DNA of 64,000 nt from Marinobacter mobilis (GTDB lineage Bacteria; Pseudomonadota; Gammaproteobacteria; Pseudomonadales; Oleiphilaceae). Shown piece by piece: positions 15,810-23,678 of this stretch (position 1 is the first letter of the stretch; each line of letters opens with the position of its first letter). The notes beneath the pieces are model-generated. The model searched no databases, was not told where the DNA came from, and was given only the letters and a program-made list of their open reading frames with translations. The stretch lies in contig NZ_FNNE01000004.1 of NCBI RefSeq assembly GCF_900106945.1, forward strand, positions 186,001 through 250,000, in the 5' to 3' direction. Made by a program: the position numbers and the translations under genes.

Positions 15810-15863
15810 CCGGAAGTGATAAAAAATCCGAAAATGACATAAAACCCGAAAGTGATAAAAAGC
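15810..15863 (+). repeat. three 18-bp direct repeats
   Basis: Units start at 15810, 15828 and 15846 and share the pattern CCGRAARTGAYAWAAAAN. They lie 90-140 bp before the lipoprotein gene at 15950, in helical-like phase (18 bp), and could be operator half-sites for its promoter. Confidence 0.75.
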
Positions 15864-15949
15864 TCTTGTAGTCATTTGTGCACTGCTGACTTAGGCTGGC
15901 GTGCTTACTGACTGACACCACAAGATCAATTACACAGGAAAGTTGGGAT

Positions 15950-17173
15950 ATGAATTACGTATCGAAAGCAGGGATGGCTTCATTGATTGCCATATTTGGG
16001 CTGACGGCGGTGGGCTGTGACGGCGATGATGGACAGGATGGTGCGCACACGCGCGTCCTTGATCTGGCGCCGGGGCCGGTCTGCGCCAACGGTGGTGTTG
16101 AGTTCGGGATGGGCTTTGATTCCAATGGGGATGGCGAGCTCTCCGATGATGAAATCACCGAAACCAAGGTTGTCTGTAATGGTGAGGACGGTGCGAATGG
16201 CACCAACGCCCTGGTCAATCTGACGGCGGAGCTGGCCGGAGGCAATTGCGAGGCTGGCGGCTACCGCGTGGATACCGGTCTGGATAATGGTGATGGCGGC
16301 GGCACTGCGGGTAATAGTCTGCTCGAGGCTGGCGAAGTCGATACGACGAGCTATGTGTGTCACGGTGTTGATGGCTTTACAGTACTCACCACATTAACTG
16401 CAGCAGCACCGGCAAGCTGCCCGGACGGCGGCCAGCGTCTGGATATTGGTCTGGATAACGGCGACAACTCCGGTACTGCCCGTGATGGCACCCTGCAAAC
16501 CGGGGAAATCGATTCCACGGGTTATATCTGCAGTGGCACGGACGGTGCCAGCGGTTCTGATGGCCAGACCACCTTGGTCAAGCAGGATACACCATCCATA
16601 ACCGACTGCCCGTATGGCGGTGTGACCGTTACCTCTGGTCTGGATAACGGTGACGGTGGCGGTACCGCCAGCAACGCCGTGCTGGAGAGCGGTGAGGTGG
16701 ATTACACCCATCATGTGTGTAACGGCGATCAGGGGGGCGGCGGATCCCAGTTGGTGGACAGTAACGGTGCGGTGCTCGGTTCCGTGTTGGGCGCGACCCT
16801 GACTGAGATCACTCTGCGTACGCCGGATCCTTACAATTATCTGCTCAACATTGCTTGGGATGGAAGCTTCCTGGACAAGTTCACCGTTTACTCTGCCGCT
16901 GGTTGTACGGGCGACGCCCATATCTATATTGATGGTACTCCCAATGTAAGTATTCCTGCGAAGAGTGCGTTTTGGGCGGGAAAGGAAGGGCAGTTCATGG
17001 TGCCCAATGGCACAGGCTCGATTGCCAATCAGTCTCTCAGTTATGAAAGCTTCTGGGAGGCGGGGAATTGTACTGAACTAACCGGTTCAGAAGATATGTG
17101 GGCTGCTACTCTTATGTCTGCCACCTCTATCGGTTTGCCGGCAACCATAACGCCGCCACTGTCGCTTCAGTAA
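15950..17173 (+). CDS. surface lipoprotein with Asp/Gly-rich tandem repeats (DUF7151-like)
   Basis: 407-aa lipoprotein. The signal peptide ends in LTAVGC (lipobox, Cys23), so it is predicted to be lipid-anchored in the outer membrane. Four repeats of about 65 aa follow, each with a motif like GLDNGDGGGTAGNSLLEAGE and a pair of cysteines (SYVCHG); the acidic loops look like calcium-binding turns. The C-terminal 130 residues are a separate beta-rich region. It has its own leader, the ribosome-binding site AGGAAAG, and a strong terminator, and it is not flanked by attC sites. It therefore interrupts the integron and is probably not a cassette. Confidence 0.8.
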   Translation: MNYVSKAGMASLIAIFGLTAVGCDGDDGQDGAHTRVLDLAPGPVCANGGVEFGMGFDSNGDGELSDDEITETKVVCNGEDGANGTNALVNLTAELAGGNCEAGGYRVDTGLDNGDGGGTAGNSLLEAGEVDTTSYVCHGVDGFTVLTTLTAAAPASCPDGGQRLDIGLDNGDNSGTARDGTLQTGEIDSTGYICSGTDGASGSDGQTTLVKQDTPSITDCPYGGVTVTSGLDNGDGGGTASNAVLESGEVDYTHHVCNGDQGGGGSQLVDSNGAVLGSVLGATLTEITLRTPDPYNYLLNIAWDGSFLDKFTVYSAAGCTGDAHIYIDGTPNVSIPAKSAFWAGKEGQFMVPNGTGSIANQSLSYESFWEAGNCTELTGSEDMWAATLMSATSIGLPATITPPLSLQ

Positions 17174-17191
17174 CCCGCATGGCGGGATGTC

Positions 17192-17219
17192 AAAAGCCCC
17201 GCGATTGCGGGGCTTTTTT
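17192..17219 (+). terminator. rho-independent terminator of the lipoprotein gene
   Basis: AAAAGCCCCGC and GCGGGGCTTTT form an 11-bp stem with loop GATT, followed by T residues, 18 bp after the stop codon. Confidence 0.92.
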
Positions 17220-17305
17220 ATGTGGAAAACCGGGACTGATTTATTTAAAGGATGAGATCTACCAGGAGCGGTGGTTCGTCGATACTGGGCCGTGGAAGGG
17301 GGCAC

Positions 17306-17480
17306 TAGTATTGGCTGAGTAAAAAGAAGAATCCGAGATATTACATGGAGCGATTGCTTCGGGTAGGCTAACCTACTGTTTATCGGGGACTTACCGATTT
17401 TCTGGAGTCGCTTTGATCCGGAGTTATCTGGAATCGGCTTTTTCGCAATATCGCGGAACGCGGTCTAATTGCTGTTAGGC
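17306..17480 (+). other. attI / cassette-promoter segment, copy 2
   Basis: This 175-bp segment is homologous to 9832-10007 over its full length. It starts at the same TAGTATTGG and ends in the core G-TTAGGC (17474-17480); the last 61 bp differ at one base. No LexA box and no integrase fragment precede it. A new run of cassettes follows at once. Confidence 0.75.
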
Positions 17481-17498
17481 AATAAGGCAATTTAAACT

Positions 17499-17939
17499 AT
17501 GGAGTTTCAAACTGGAAGAATTCGATGGTTAGCAATTGGGTTAGCACTATTCATTTTTCCCTTAGTTTTTCTCGCAGCCAAAGATGGTGAAATTATGATA
17601 GCTCTGATACTTACATTAATATTTGGGCTACCAGTACTTTACCTATATTTATTCTGCGCCAAAATTAAAATGTCTAATCAATGTTTGGTTGCTAAATATC
17701 CATTTGGTGAATATAAAATGGAGTGGTCCGAAATAGAGAAGCTAGCAATTGGAGGTGGAAACTTAAAGGTAATTTCTTCATCTAAAACAATTACAATTCC
17801 TAGCTTCGAGTTTTGGTCTGGTCAAAATAGGCAAGAGGCCATTATATTGTTCAATAATTTAATTAGTAAAAATAATGTAAAAATGGCTGGCGCTTATCTA
17901 GCGCTAATTCCTACATTCAGAGCAAGCAAAAATGCCTAA
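17499..17939 (+). CDS. two-helix membrane protein with PH-like tail (cassette)
   Basis: 146-aa, AT-rich gene. Two adjacent transmembrane helices (about 9-27 and 31-52) are followed by a soluble region beginning KMSNQCLVAKYPFGEYKMEW, reminiscent of bacterial PH-domain membrane proteins; the assignment is tentative. The ATG at 17499 has no obvious ribosome-binding site. It is the first cassette after attI copy 2, and its base composition suggests recent arrival. Confidence 0.68.
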   Translation: MEFQTGRIRWLAIGLALFIFPLVFLAAKDGEIMIALILTLIFGLPVLYLYLFCAKIKMSNQCLVAKYPFGEYKMEWSEIEKLAIGGGNLKVISSSKTITIPSFEFWSGQNRQEAIILFNNLISKNNVKMAGAYLALIPTFRASKNA

Positions 17940-18032
17940 CAAGGCAATCAAGCGGACCTCCGCAAACTGTCACTTTTTTTGCGGGGCAAAAAAACCGCCA
18001 CTTTGCTCCGGCAGCTTATTGCGGCGTTAACT
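17934..18032 (+). repeat. attC site 10
   Basis: 5' core GCCTAAC (17934-17940), 3' core GTTAACT (18026-18032), 99 bp. Confidence 0.85.
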
Positions 18033-18047
18033 AGCAAGCAATCACAG

Positions 18048-18173
18048 ATGTACGCTCGGCTCAAACGTATCATGAGCCCGGATCTGGACTACGGGTCGTC
18101 ACCGGACGATCCTGAGAAAGGCCATGTCCTGACCGAAGCGGGAATGGGGTCATCCATGACCGTTATACCCTGA
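18048..18173 (+). pseudogene. fragment of an Imm8-like immunity gene
   Basis: MYARLKRIMSPDLDYGSSPD followed by DPEKGHVLTEAGMG resembles the N-terminus of Imm8-type immunity proteins (LKRIHSPDIDxLxxYxPxDPE). The frame then stops and the normal remainder is not recognisable, so this is probably a truncated gene. The next cassette core lies at 18289. Confidence 0.45.
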
Positions 18174-18288
18174 CGTTCAAGCTTCGGGCCGTTGGACTGG
18201 CGAATCACCGGCAGTGATTCGTGCCTTTATCGAGAAGAACCGGCCTGACTCCAGCGCCCTGGAATGGCCTTGCCGCCCGACCCTAAAC

Positions 18289-18295
18289 GTTAGCT
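18289..18295 (+). other. attC 3' core overlapping a stop codon
   Basis: GTTAGCT is a cassette-type core. Its TTA (18290-18292) is also the stop codon of the minus-strand dehydrogenase gene. No matching 5' core could be seen. Confidence 0.5.
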
Positions 18296-19417
18296 CTGTG
18301 GTTTGATCAGGAACTTCTCTCCGGTCGCCTGTTTACCGTAAACCGAGATCGCATCCAGTTGTAACGCACCGGCCAGGGATACTTCGTGAGTGTAGTGACT
18401 GGCGAACGTGGTCTTGATCTCGGCGGCTATGCGTTGGCGCATGGCGTGGTGGGTTTCCTTGCCCAGTTTTCCTAATACATTAAACAATAAAAAGCCGCTC
18501 ACACCCCAGGCAAACCCAAACGTGCGGTTCAGCGTGATTGGGCCGCGATCAAGGCCGCCATAGATATACACCTGCTTGTAGATGTCGGATCCATACACGC
18601 TGTATTCCGTCATGTTGCGAGAGACCGCGACTTCCATGCAGGTGAGAATATCACTGGCCAATCTGCCGCCACCGATAGGGTCGAAGGCGATGGTAGCGCC
18701 GGTTTCAATAAGGGCTTCGGTCAGGTCTGCCATAAAGCTGTCGCTACTGGAGTTGACCACATATTTGGCGCCCATATCACGCAGCAATGTTTCCTGTTCC
18801 GGCTTGCGGACGATATTGACCAGGTCGATGCCGTCGGCGATGCAGATGCGGTTGAGCATTTGTCCGAGGTTAGAGGCGGCGGCCGCGTGAACGATAGCTT
18901 TGTGGCCTTCTGCTCGCATGGTTTCTACCATGGCCAATGCCGTCAGCGGATTAACAAAGCTTGAAGCGCCTTCGGCGGCCGTCGTACCTGGCTCCAGTTC
19001 CAGACAGCTTTGAACATTGGCGCAGAGATATTTGCGGTAGCTACCACCGCCAACGACCGCAACGGTTTTGCCCATCAGGCTTTGCGCGGCGGCTGATGAG
19101 CCAGCAGCAACGACTGTTCCGGCGCCTTCGTTGCCGACGGGTACAGGCTTGCCAACCCGCTTCTTAACAGCGCTCATGAACCTGGCCGGGACATCGGCAC
19201 TGATGACCGGACGATCGGCACTACCGGATTGGCTGGCAGTCGTCATATCGGCCGCGCTGAACATCACGCCCAGGTCAGACGGGTTGATTGGGGCGGCTTC
19301 GATGCGGATGACCACTTGGTTTTCGCCCGGCTGCGGGATCTCGATCTCGTGCAGTGCAAGCTCAAGCCTGTTGTCTTCGCTAATGGTTGAAGTAAGCTCG
19401 ATGTTGGTATCTGACAC
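18290..19417 (-). CDS. MDR-superfamily (zinc-type alcohol dehydrogenase-like) oxidoreductase
   Basis: 375-aa NAD(P)H-dependent medium-chain oxidoreductase. It has the substrate domain PQPGENQVVIRIEAAPINPS, the loop PVGNEGAGTVVAAGSSA, and a nucleotide-binding half that reads AIVHAAAASNLGQML in place of the usual GxGxxG pattern. No full set of zinc cysteines is seen, so it is closer to quinone reductases. The start is GTG at 19417 after GGAG. It is on the strand opposite the cassettes. With the VOC gene downstream of it on the same strand and the divergent LysR gene it may form a catabolic module. Confidence 0.8.
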   Translation of the reverse strand: MSDTNIELTSTISEDNRLELALHEIEIPQPGENQVVIRIEAAPINPSDLGVMFSAADMTTASQSGSADRPVISADVPARFMSAVKKRVGKPVPVGNEGAGTVVAAGSSAAAQSLMGKTVAVVGGGSYRKYLCANVQSCLELEPGTTAAEGASSFVNPLTALAMVETMRAEGHKAIVHAAAASNLGQMLNRICIADGIDLVNIVRKPEQETLLRDMGAKYVVNSSSDSFMADLTEALIETGATIAFDPIGGGRLASDILTCMEVAVSRNMTEYSVYGSDIYKQVYIYGGLDRGPITLNRTFGFAWGVSGFLLFNVLGKLGKETHHAMRQRIAAEIKTTFASHYTHEVSLAGALQLDAISVYGKQATGEKFLIKPQS

Positions 19418-19724
19418 TTTTTTCTCCTGCGAAAGTTAAGTGGTCTGGTACGTTGCTAACCGGTGTTACCACATGAAAGGCGGGGCAAGCCCGTAGCGCC
19501 TGTGTGATCCGTGTCGGTGTGCTGTCTGATCGTGGTGATCACTGGGTTTAGAGTAGCTGACTTATCCGGTCAGTGCCCCTGAGAACGGCAGGCCATCGTC
19601 CGCGAAACCGCCTAACCCTTCCATCAAGAGGACGTCGCCCGGCAGGTCGTCGCCTCACAGGTCAAAGCATAGATTCAGGGGCCTCCAATCTCAGAAAGCG
19701 CCCCGAATTTTTGACGGTCATTCT
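19418..19724 (+). other. intergenic stretch with a decayed attC
   Basis: 307 bp without a convincing gene. GCCTAAC at 19610-19616, followed by ATCAAGAGGACGTCGCC, looks like the left half of an attC whose right core is lost (expected near 19665). The promoter of the minus-strand MDR gene should lie near 19430-19500. Nothing else was recognised. Confidence 0.45.
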
Positions 19725-20225
19725 TCAGTAGGCACCCTGGCTGTATATCAACTCGTAGCTGTGGCTATAGATTTCTAAGATGTTCCCAAACGGATCTTCC
19801 ATATAAATCATGCGGTAAGGCTTCTCGCCCGGATAGTAGTAGCGCGGCTTCTCCATACGCTTTTTACCACCAGCAGCCACAATGCGTTCTGCCAGCTCCT
19901 CGACGTTCGGGTCTTGCACGCAGAAGTGAAAAACGCCGGTTTTCCAATACTCGAAATTGTCCTCGGGGCTAGTCTGGTTTGTGAACTGAAAAAGCTCCAC
20001 GCCAATTCGATCTCCGGTTGATAGGTGAGCGATACGGAAGCTTCCCCAGCCTGCGCCGAATACATCTGTGCACATCTCCCCGATGGCGCTGTCGTCCTCT
20101 TCGATCTTGGTTGGTTTCATAATCAGATACCAACCCAAGACGTCTGTATAGAATTTAACGGCGCGCTCAAGGTCCGTTACGGATAGGCCAATGTGTGAAA
20201 AATTTCTTGGGTAAACGTTGCTCAT
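19725..20225 (-). CDS. VOC-family protein next to LysR regulator
   Basis: 166-aa glyoxalase/dioxygenase-fold protein. FSHIGLSVTDLERAVKFYTD carries the first metal His, GVFHFCVQDPNVEELAERI the second His, and MIYMEDPFGNILEIYSHSYE the final Glu, so a complete metal site is likely. The start at 20225 follows GGAGGAC. It is divergent from the LysR gene (93 bp between starts), which probably controls it. It is upstream of the MDR gene on the same strand, 300 bp away. Confidence 0.87.
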   Translation of the reverse strand: MSNVYPRNFSHIGLSVTDLERAVKFYTDVLGWYLIMKPTKIEEDDSAIGEMCTDVFGAGWGSFRIAHLSTGDRIGVELFQFTNQTSPEDNFEYWKTGVFHFCVQDPNVEELAERIVAAGGKKRMEKPRYYYPGEKPYRMIYMEDPFGNILEIYSHSYELIYSQGAY

Positions 20226-20318
20226 TGCTTGTCCTCCTCCAATAAAGTGAGAAAAGGTTACATAGCGCTTATGATTACGTAAAATTATGGTTTGGAATTC
20301 AATAAAACACGGTTTGTA

Positions 20319-21188
20319 ATGATAAATACGACCTGGTTACGCAGCTTTTGCACACTGGTTGAAGTTGGCCATTTCACGCGTACGGCTGAGCGGCTCCATA
20401 TGACGCAGTCGGGGGTTAGTCAGCACGTGCGAAAGCTAGAGGAGCAGCTCGGCGCCGAGCTGCTTGTGCGGCAGGGCAAAAAATTTTCGCTCTCGGATAC
20501 CGGCGAAAAGCTTTATGCCAGCGCGCAGGACATTCTGCTGGCGTTGTCGAATCTGGAGCAGAGCGTCGGGGAGGACTCACCCTATGAGGGGGCTGTGCGG
20601 CTGATGTCTCCGGGAAGTGTTGGGCTTAAACTTTATTCGCATTTGCTGGCGTTGCAGAGCGAGCACCCGAAGCTCATTATCGATTTTCGGTTTGCGCCAA
20701 ATACTGACGTGGAAAATGCAATCGCTGAGTCTGCCGTTGATATCGGGTTCATGACGTCGAAATCCACCCTGGCCGACGTAAGTTGCACGCCGGTCGCGCA
20801 AGAGTCGCTGCTATTGGTAACGCCTGCTTCAGTCGAAGAGCCGGAGTGGGACACGTTGATGACGCTGGGCTTTATCGACCACCCCGACGGAAGTCATCAT
20901 GCCAACCTGCTTCTCGGTGCCAATTACCCTGAATTCCAGCACAGTAACCTGTTTCCCAGGAAGGGATTCTCCAATCAGATCGGCTTGATTTTGGAGCCCG
21001 TAAGCATGGGGTTGGGGTTTACCGTCTTACCGGCACATGCGGTTGAAGCCTTCCAAAGGCCTGAGCAGATAAAAGCACACCGACTTGCTCGCCCGGTCAG
21101 CGAGACGCTATATCTTTGCGCCCTGCGGAAGAAGGCGTTTCAGAGGAGAATCGAAACGGTCATTGCCGAAGCCAGGCGATGGCTCTAA
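20319..21188 (+). CDS. LysR-family transcriptional regulator
   Basis: 289-aa regulator with a winged helix-turn-helix at the N-terminus (WLRSFCTLVEVGHFTRTAER then MTQSGVSQHVRKLEEQLGAE) and a substrate-binding co-inducer domain after residue 90. The ATG at 20319 gives the usual LysR start; a longer frame from 20292 is possible. It is divergent from the VOC gene, the typical arrangement for a LysR activator and its target. Confidence 0.92.
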   Translation: MINTTWLRSFCTLVEVGHFTRTAERLHMTQSGVSQHVRKLEEQLGAELLVRQGKKFSLSDTGEKLYASAQDILLALSNLEQSVGEDSPYEGAVRLMSPGSVGLKLYSHLLALQSEHPKLIIDFRFAPNTDVENAIAESAVDIGFMTSKSTLADVSCTPVAQESLLLVTPASVEEPEWDTLMTLGFIDHPDGSHHANLLLGANYPEFQHSNLFPRKGFSNQIGLILEPVSMGLGFTVLPAHAVEAFQRPEQIKAHRLARPVSETLYLCALRKKAFQRRIETVIAEARRWL

Positions 21189-21202
21189 GCTGGACTGAAA
21201 TT

Positions 21203-21258
21203 TACTAAAACGCGTCACTCGGACGCACTAAAGTGCGCCGCTGCTTTTGGCTTTCTAC
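21203..21258 (+). repeat. degenerate attC after the LysR gene
   Basis: TACTAAAACGCG and GGCTTTCTAC stand where the cores should be. The centre CGGACGCACTAAAGTGCGCCG keeps attC-like paired arms with an unpaired A. The site is recognisable but decayed. Confidence 0.55.
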
Positions 21259-21278
21259 ACAAGGAGTAGTCACAGACT

Positions 21279-21551
21279 ATGGCAAGGAATCGCGGCCAGG
21301 GCGGGCCAATTGAATCAAGGTTGATCGGCCTCTTTGCTTCGCTGTTTTTCTCCATTCCCACCGCAGTTTTCATCTGGCTTGGGGTCAACAAAGAACTGGC
21401 ATATTGGGGCGGGTTTCTCGGCAGCACCTATCTGGCCACCACTATCATCGTCTTTGCAGTATTGGCGTTGCTGCTCCCACAGTTATTTCCATCGATTCTT
21501 GGGGGCATCTGGCGTGGCATTCTCAAGATCGAGCGTTGGTGGGGCTGGTAG
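21279..21551 (+). CDS. small two-helix membrane cassette protein
   Basis: 90-aa protein with two hydrophobic helices (about 15-35 and 42-70) and an amphipathic Trp-rich end (IWRGILKIERWWGW). The family is not recognised. The ATG at 21279 is preceded by AAGGAGTAG at a longer than usual distance. Confidence 0.65.
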   Translation: MARNRGQGGPIESRLIGLFASLFFSIPTAVFIWLGVNKELAYWGGFLGSTYLATTIIVFAVLALLLPQLFPSILGGIWRGILKIERWWGW

Positions 21552-21555
21552 CCTT

Positions 21556-21662
21556 GTGTATAGCCAGTCAATCAAGTTCGATTCGGACAGGATGGCCCTG
21601 CACCGGGCAGCCTTGTCGCCGCGTTGCTCTGTCAAGGCTGTTGCTTATTTTCGGCGTTAGGT
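21556..21662 (+). repeat. attC site 11
   Basis: 3' core GTTAGGT (21656-21662). The 5' core is decayed (TGTATAGCC). The left arm is shared with the attC at 12573. Confidence 0.7.
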
Positions 21663-21666
21663 GGTT

Positions 21667-21876
21667 ATGAAACAACCGATCTCGGGGTTCCACAAAGATG
21701 AATTCGACGATTGGGTTGCAGAATTAGCTTGCGGCCATTTTCAACACGTAAGGCACGACCCTCCCTGGCAGAATCGGCCTTGGGTAGAGACGCTGGAAAC
21801 ACGACATGAGATGCTCGGATATCGACTAAACTGCATGAAGTGCAAGGAAGGCGCTCCACCTGATGAGAGAGGTTAG
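21667..21876 (+). CDS. DUF3565 zinc-ribbon-like protein
   Basis: 69-aa protein matching DUF3565: ISGFHKDEFDDWVAELACGH, then QHVRHDPPWQNRPWV, and a C-terminal CMKC. The CGHxxH and CxxC residues probably bind zinc. The ATG at 21667 starts 5 bp after the attC core; a GTG at 21661 is an alternative. The function of the family is unknown. Confidence 0.85.
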   Translation: MKQPISGFHKDEFDDWVAELACGHFQHVRHDPPWQNRPWVETLETRHEMLGYRLNCMKCKEGAPPDERG

Positions 21877-21900
21877 ATCATCCCGCAACGTGTCATGCCC

Positions 21901-21997
21901 ACCTGACAAGTCGCTTACGTGCGTTCGCGGCCTGGCGGCCTTTTCTGGACGGCTTTCAGCCGCCGTTCAGCTCGGCAAATGAACCTTGTTGTTAAGT
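21901..21997 (+). repeat. attC site 12
   Basis: 5' core ACCTGAC (21901-21907), 3' core GTTAAGT (21991-21997), with the paired arms GGACGGCT and AGCCGCC in the middle. Confidence 0.7.
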
Positions 21998-22016
21998 GTA
22001 CAGAAGGAGATCCCCT

Positions 22017-22327
22017 GTGGGACTGAAGGGAAGCTGTTTGTGTGGCGAGATAAGTTACGAAATAGCGAGAATTCCCGTTGGCTCAGTGGCATGAGTTCTA
22101 TCGCTACGTTCGAATCATCCCCTGGAAAATTGCGCCATTTTTGCAAACGCTGCGGTTCTCATTTGGTCGCGGAGAGACCTGTGCAGCCGCACGTCATTGT
22201 TCGGGCAGCCACGTTGGACGATGATCCGGGTTTACGACCAGAGGCTCATATTTGGGCGTCGCACGACGTGCCATGGCTTGAGTACGATACCGTCTGTAAG
22301 CATCGAGAATGGCGAGAAGACATTTAA
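22017..22327 (+). pseudogene. GFA-family (CENP-V fold) cassette gene, frameshifted
   Basis: A GTG at 22017 after AAGGAGA opens GLKGSCLCGEISYEIARIPV and stops soon after. In another frame the C-terminal half continues with SSPGKLRHFCKRCGSHLVAE, then HVIVRAATLDDDPGLRPEAH and IWASHDVPWLEYD. The missing centre normally holds CHCxxCRK, part of the zinc site. A deletion with frame change has destroyed the gene. An intact, unrelated GFA gene lies at 31130. Confidence 0.75.
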
Positions 22328-22341
22328 TTTTGGCGTTATCG
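22322..22341 (+). repeat. truncated attC (about 20 bp)
   Basis: ATTTAAT (22322-22328) is followed immediately by TTTGGC and the core GTTATCG (22335-22341); the arms are deleted. Confidence 0.5.
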
Positions 22342-22365
22342 CGCAATCAATTCAGGGACGTGAGT

Positions 22366-22653
22366 GTGAAAAAGATTCTTCTTCTGGCTGTGGTAGGTTT
22401 CGGTGCGTGGCACTACTACACAAATAACCTAAATTCTGCGGCTAGCCCTACGATCCGCTGGTCTGGGGAGGCTGAGGTTCCCAACGAAGCGCCTATTGAT
22501 CATTCCCAACCTCATTTCAGCTGTGACGGGCGCCAGCATTGCAGTCAAATGACGTCCAGAGCCGAAGCTGAGTTTTTCACCAGAAACTGTCCAAACACAA
22601 AAATGGATGGTGATCGCGACGGGATCCCTTGTGAAAACGACTCCCGGTTCTAA
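22366..22653 (+). CDS. Excalibur calcium-binding domain protein
   Basis: About 95-aa exported or membrane-anchored protein. An N-terminal hydrophobic helix (KKILLLAVVGFGAWHYY) is followed by a linker and the Excalibur domain at residues 52-93: CDGRQHCSQMTSRAEAEFF then NCPNTKMDGDRDGIPCE, with the DxDxDGxxCE calcium loop. The start is GTG at 22366 (or 22360). Such domains often accompany extracellular nucleases, but no nuclease domain is present here. Confidence 0.85.
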   Translation: MKKILLLAVVGFGAWHYYTNNLNSAASPTIRWSGEAEVPNEAPIDHSQPHFSCDGRQHCSQMTSRAEAEFFTRNCPNTKMDGDRDGIPCENDSRF

Positions 22654-22745
22654 TAGCGACAGGTATACCAAGTCACGGCACTCGTACGGCCATAAAATGA
22701 CCGCCGGACGCTCGTTAACTCGCGCCGCCGTGCTCTGCGTTATGT
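22648..22745 (+). repeat. attC site 13
   Basis: 3' core GTTATGT (22739-22745); the 5' core is TTCTAAT around the stop codon. CACGGC and GCCGTG arms pair across the site. Confidence 0.75.
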
Positions 22746-22757
22746 GTAGATGAAATC

Positions 22758-23138
22758 ATGAGGCAAATTAAGATCAAAATCTTGTCCGGCGTGGGTAGCC
22801 CAGCCGGAAAGTGGGAGATCGTAAATTTTGACGAATTTCTCGTACATTATTCGCCACGTCTGGCAACGTCTGTCTCACTCATTAAACAATTCCCCCCTTT
22901 CCATATTTTGAACGAGGAGCTGCTTTCAGGCGGCACGGATCAGGGAATGAGTGGTGGTTGTTACTGGAAGCCTTTCGAGATTACAGAAGAAGAGTACAAC
23001 GATATCAGAGACGAGATGCTCACATCACCTTCACATGATCTTGAGTATGACCCTGGTCTCGAGGATCGCAAAACCATTAATAAATGGTGTGGCGCAGTGA
23101 TATCTCATCACAATCCAAGGCACCGAAGTGCCACATAA
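22758..23138 (+). CDS. hypothetical cassette protein
   Basis: 126-aa soluble protein, no domain recognised. It begins MRQIKIKILSGVGSPAGKWE, is rich in aromatic and acidic residues (FEITEEEYNDIRDEML) and ends in a His/Arg-rich tail. The ATG at 22758 follows the attC core by 12 bp. Its stop codon lies in the next attC core. Confidence 0.7.
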   Translation: MRQIKIKILSGVGSPAGKWEIVNFDEFLVHYSPRLATSVSLIKQFPPFHILNEELLSGGTDQGMSGGCYWKPFEITEEEYNDIRDEMLTSPSHDLEYDPGLEDRKTINKWCGAVISHHNPRHRSAT

Positions 23139-23222
23139 CCAGACGGTCAGCCGAATCCCAAAAGCGTGGCGCTTTGGGGTCCCTCCGCTGGCGCTCCGGC
23201 GTCGGTTACCTCAGCGTTATGT
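23133..23222 (+). repeat. attC site 14
   Basis: 5' core ACATAAC (23133-23139), 3' core GTTATGT (23216-23222), 90 bp. Confidence 0.85.
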
Positions 23223-23246
23223 GTGCAAGACAGAAAGGAGGAACTG

Positions 23247-23678
23247 ATGAAGTCCATTAAGACCTCGCTCATGTTTGTCGGGGAACAGGCTGGAAAAGCC
23301 GAGGAGGCGATCAAGCTTTATACCTCTCTATTCCCTGGTTCAGAGATTATTGATCTTCAGCGCTACGAAGCGGGCGAGCATGAACCGGAAGGCTCTATCA
23401 AGATGGCCAGGTTTACGATAAACGGCACCGAGTTTATGGCGCTGGACAGCCATCTTGACCACCGATTTACCTTTACACCTTCGATGTCATTGTACGTTGA
23501 GTGTGAATCAATGAGCGAAATAGAGAGGGCATTTCGGGCCCTCGCCGACGGTGGCTCAGAGCTGATGCCTTTGGATGACTACGGTTTTAGCCAAAAATTT
23601 GGATGGTTGAATGATCGGTATGGCGTTTCCTGGCAGCTCAATCTGTCGAACCCGGGTGTTGGCAGCATCAACACATAA
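23247..23678 (+). CDS. PhnB-like VOC-family protein
   Basis: 143-aa protein of the PhnB / 3-demethylubiquinone-methyltransferase-like VOC family: SLMFVGEQAGKAEEAIKLYT, LFPGSEIIDLQRYEAGE, then FMALDSHLDHRFTFTPSMSL and FGWLNDRYGVSWQLNL. Despite old annotations these are not shown to be methyltransferases. The ATG at 23247 follows a strong GAAAGGAGGA site, unusual among the cassettes. Confidence 0.88.
   Translation: MKSIKTSLMFVGEQAGKAEEAIKLYTSLFPGSEIIDLQRYEAGEHEPEGSIKMARFTINGTEFMALDSHLDHRFTFTPSMSLYVECESMSEIERAFRALADGGSELMPLDDYGFSQKFGWLNDRYGVSWQLNLSNPGVGSINT

Noticed and set aside
17174..17305. A second integrase remnant before attI copy 2
   Set aside because: I searched both strands by eye for IYTHVL- or LLGH-type words and for a LexA box and found neither; only the attI part is duplicated.
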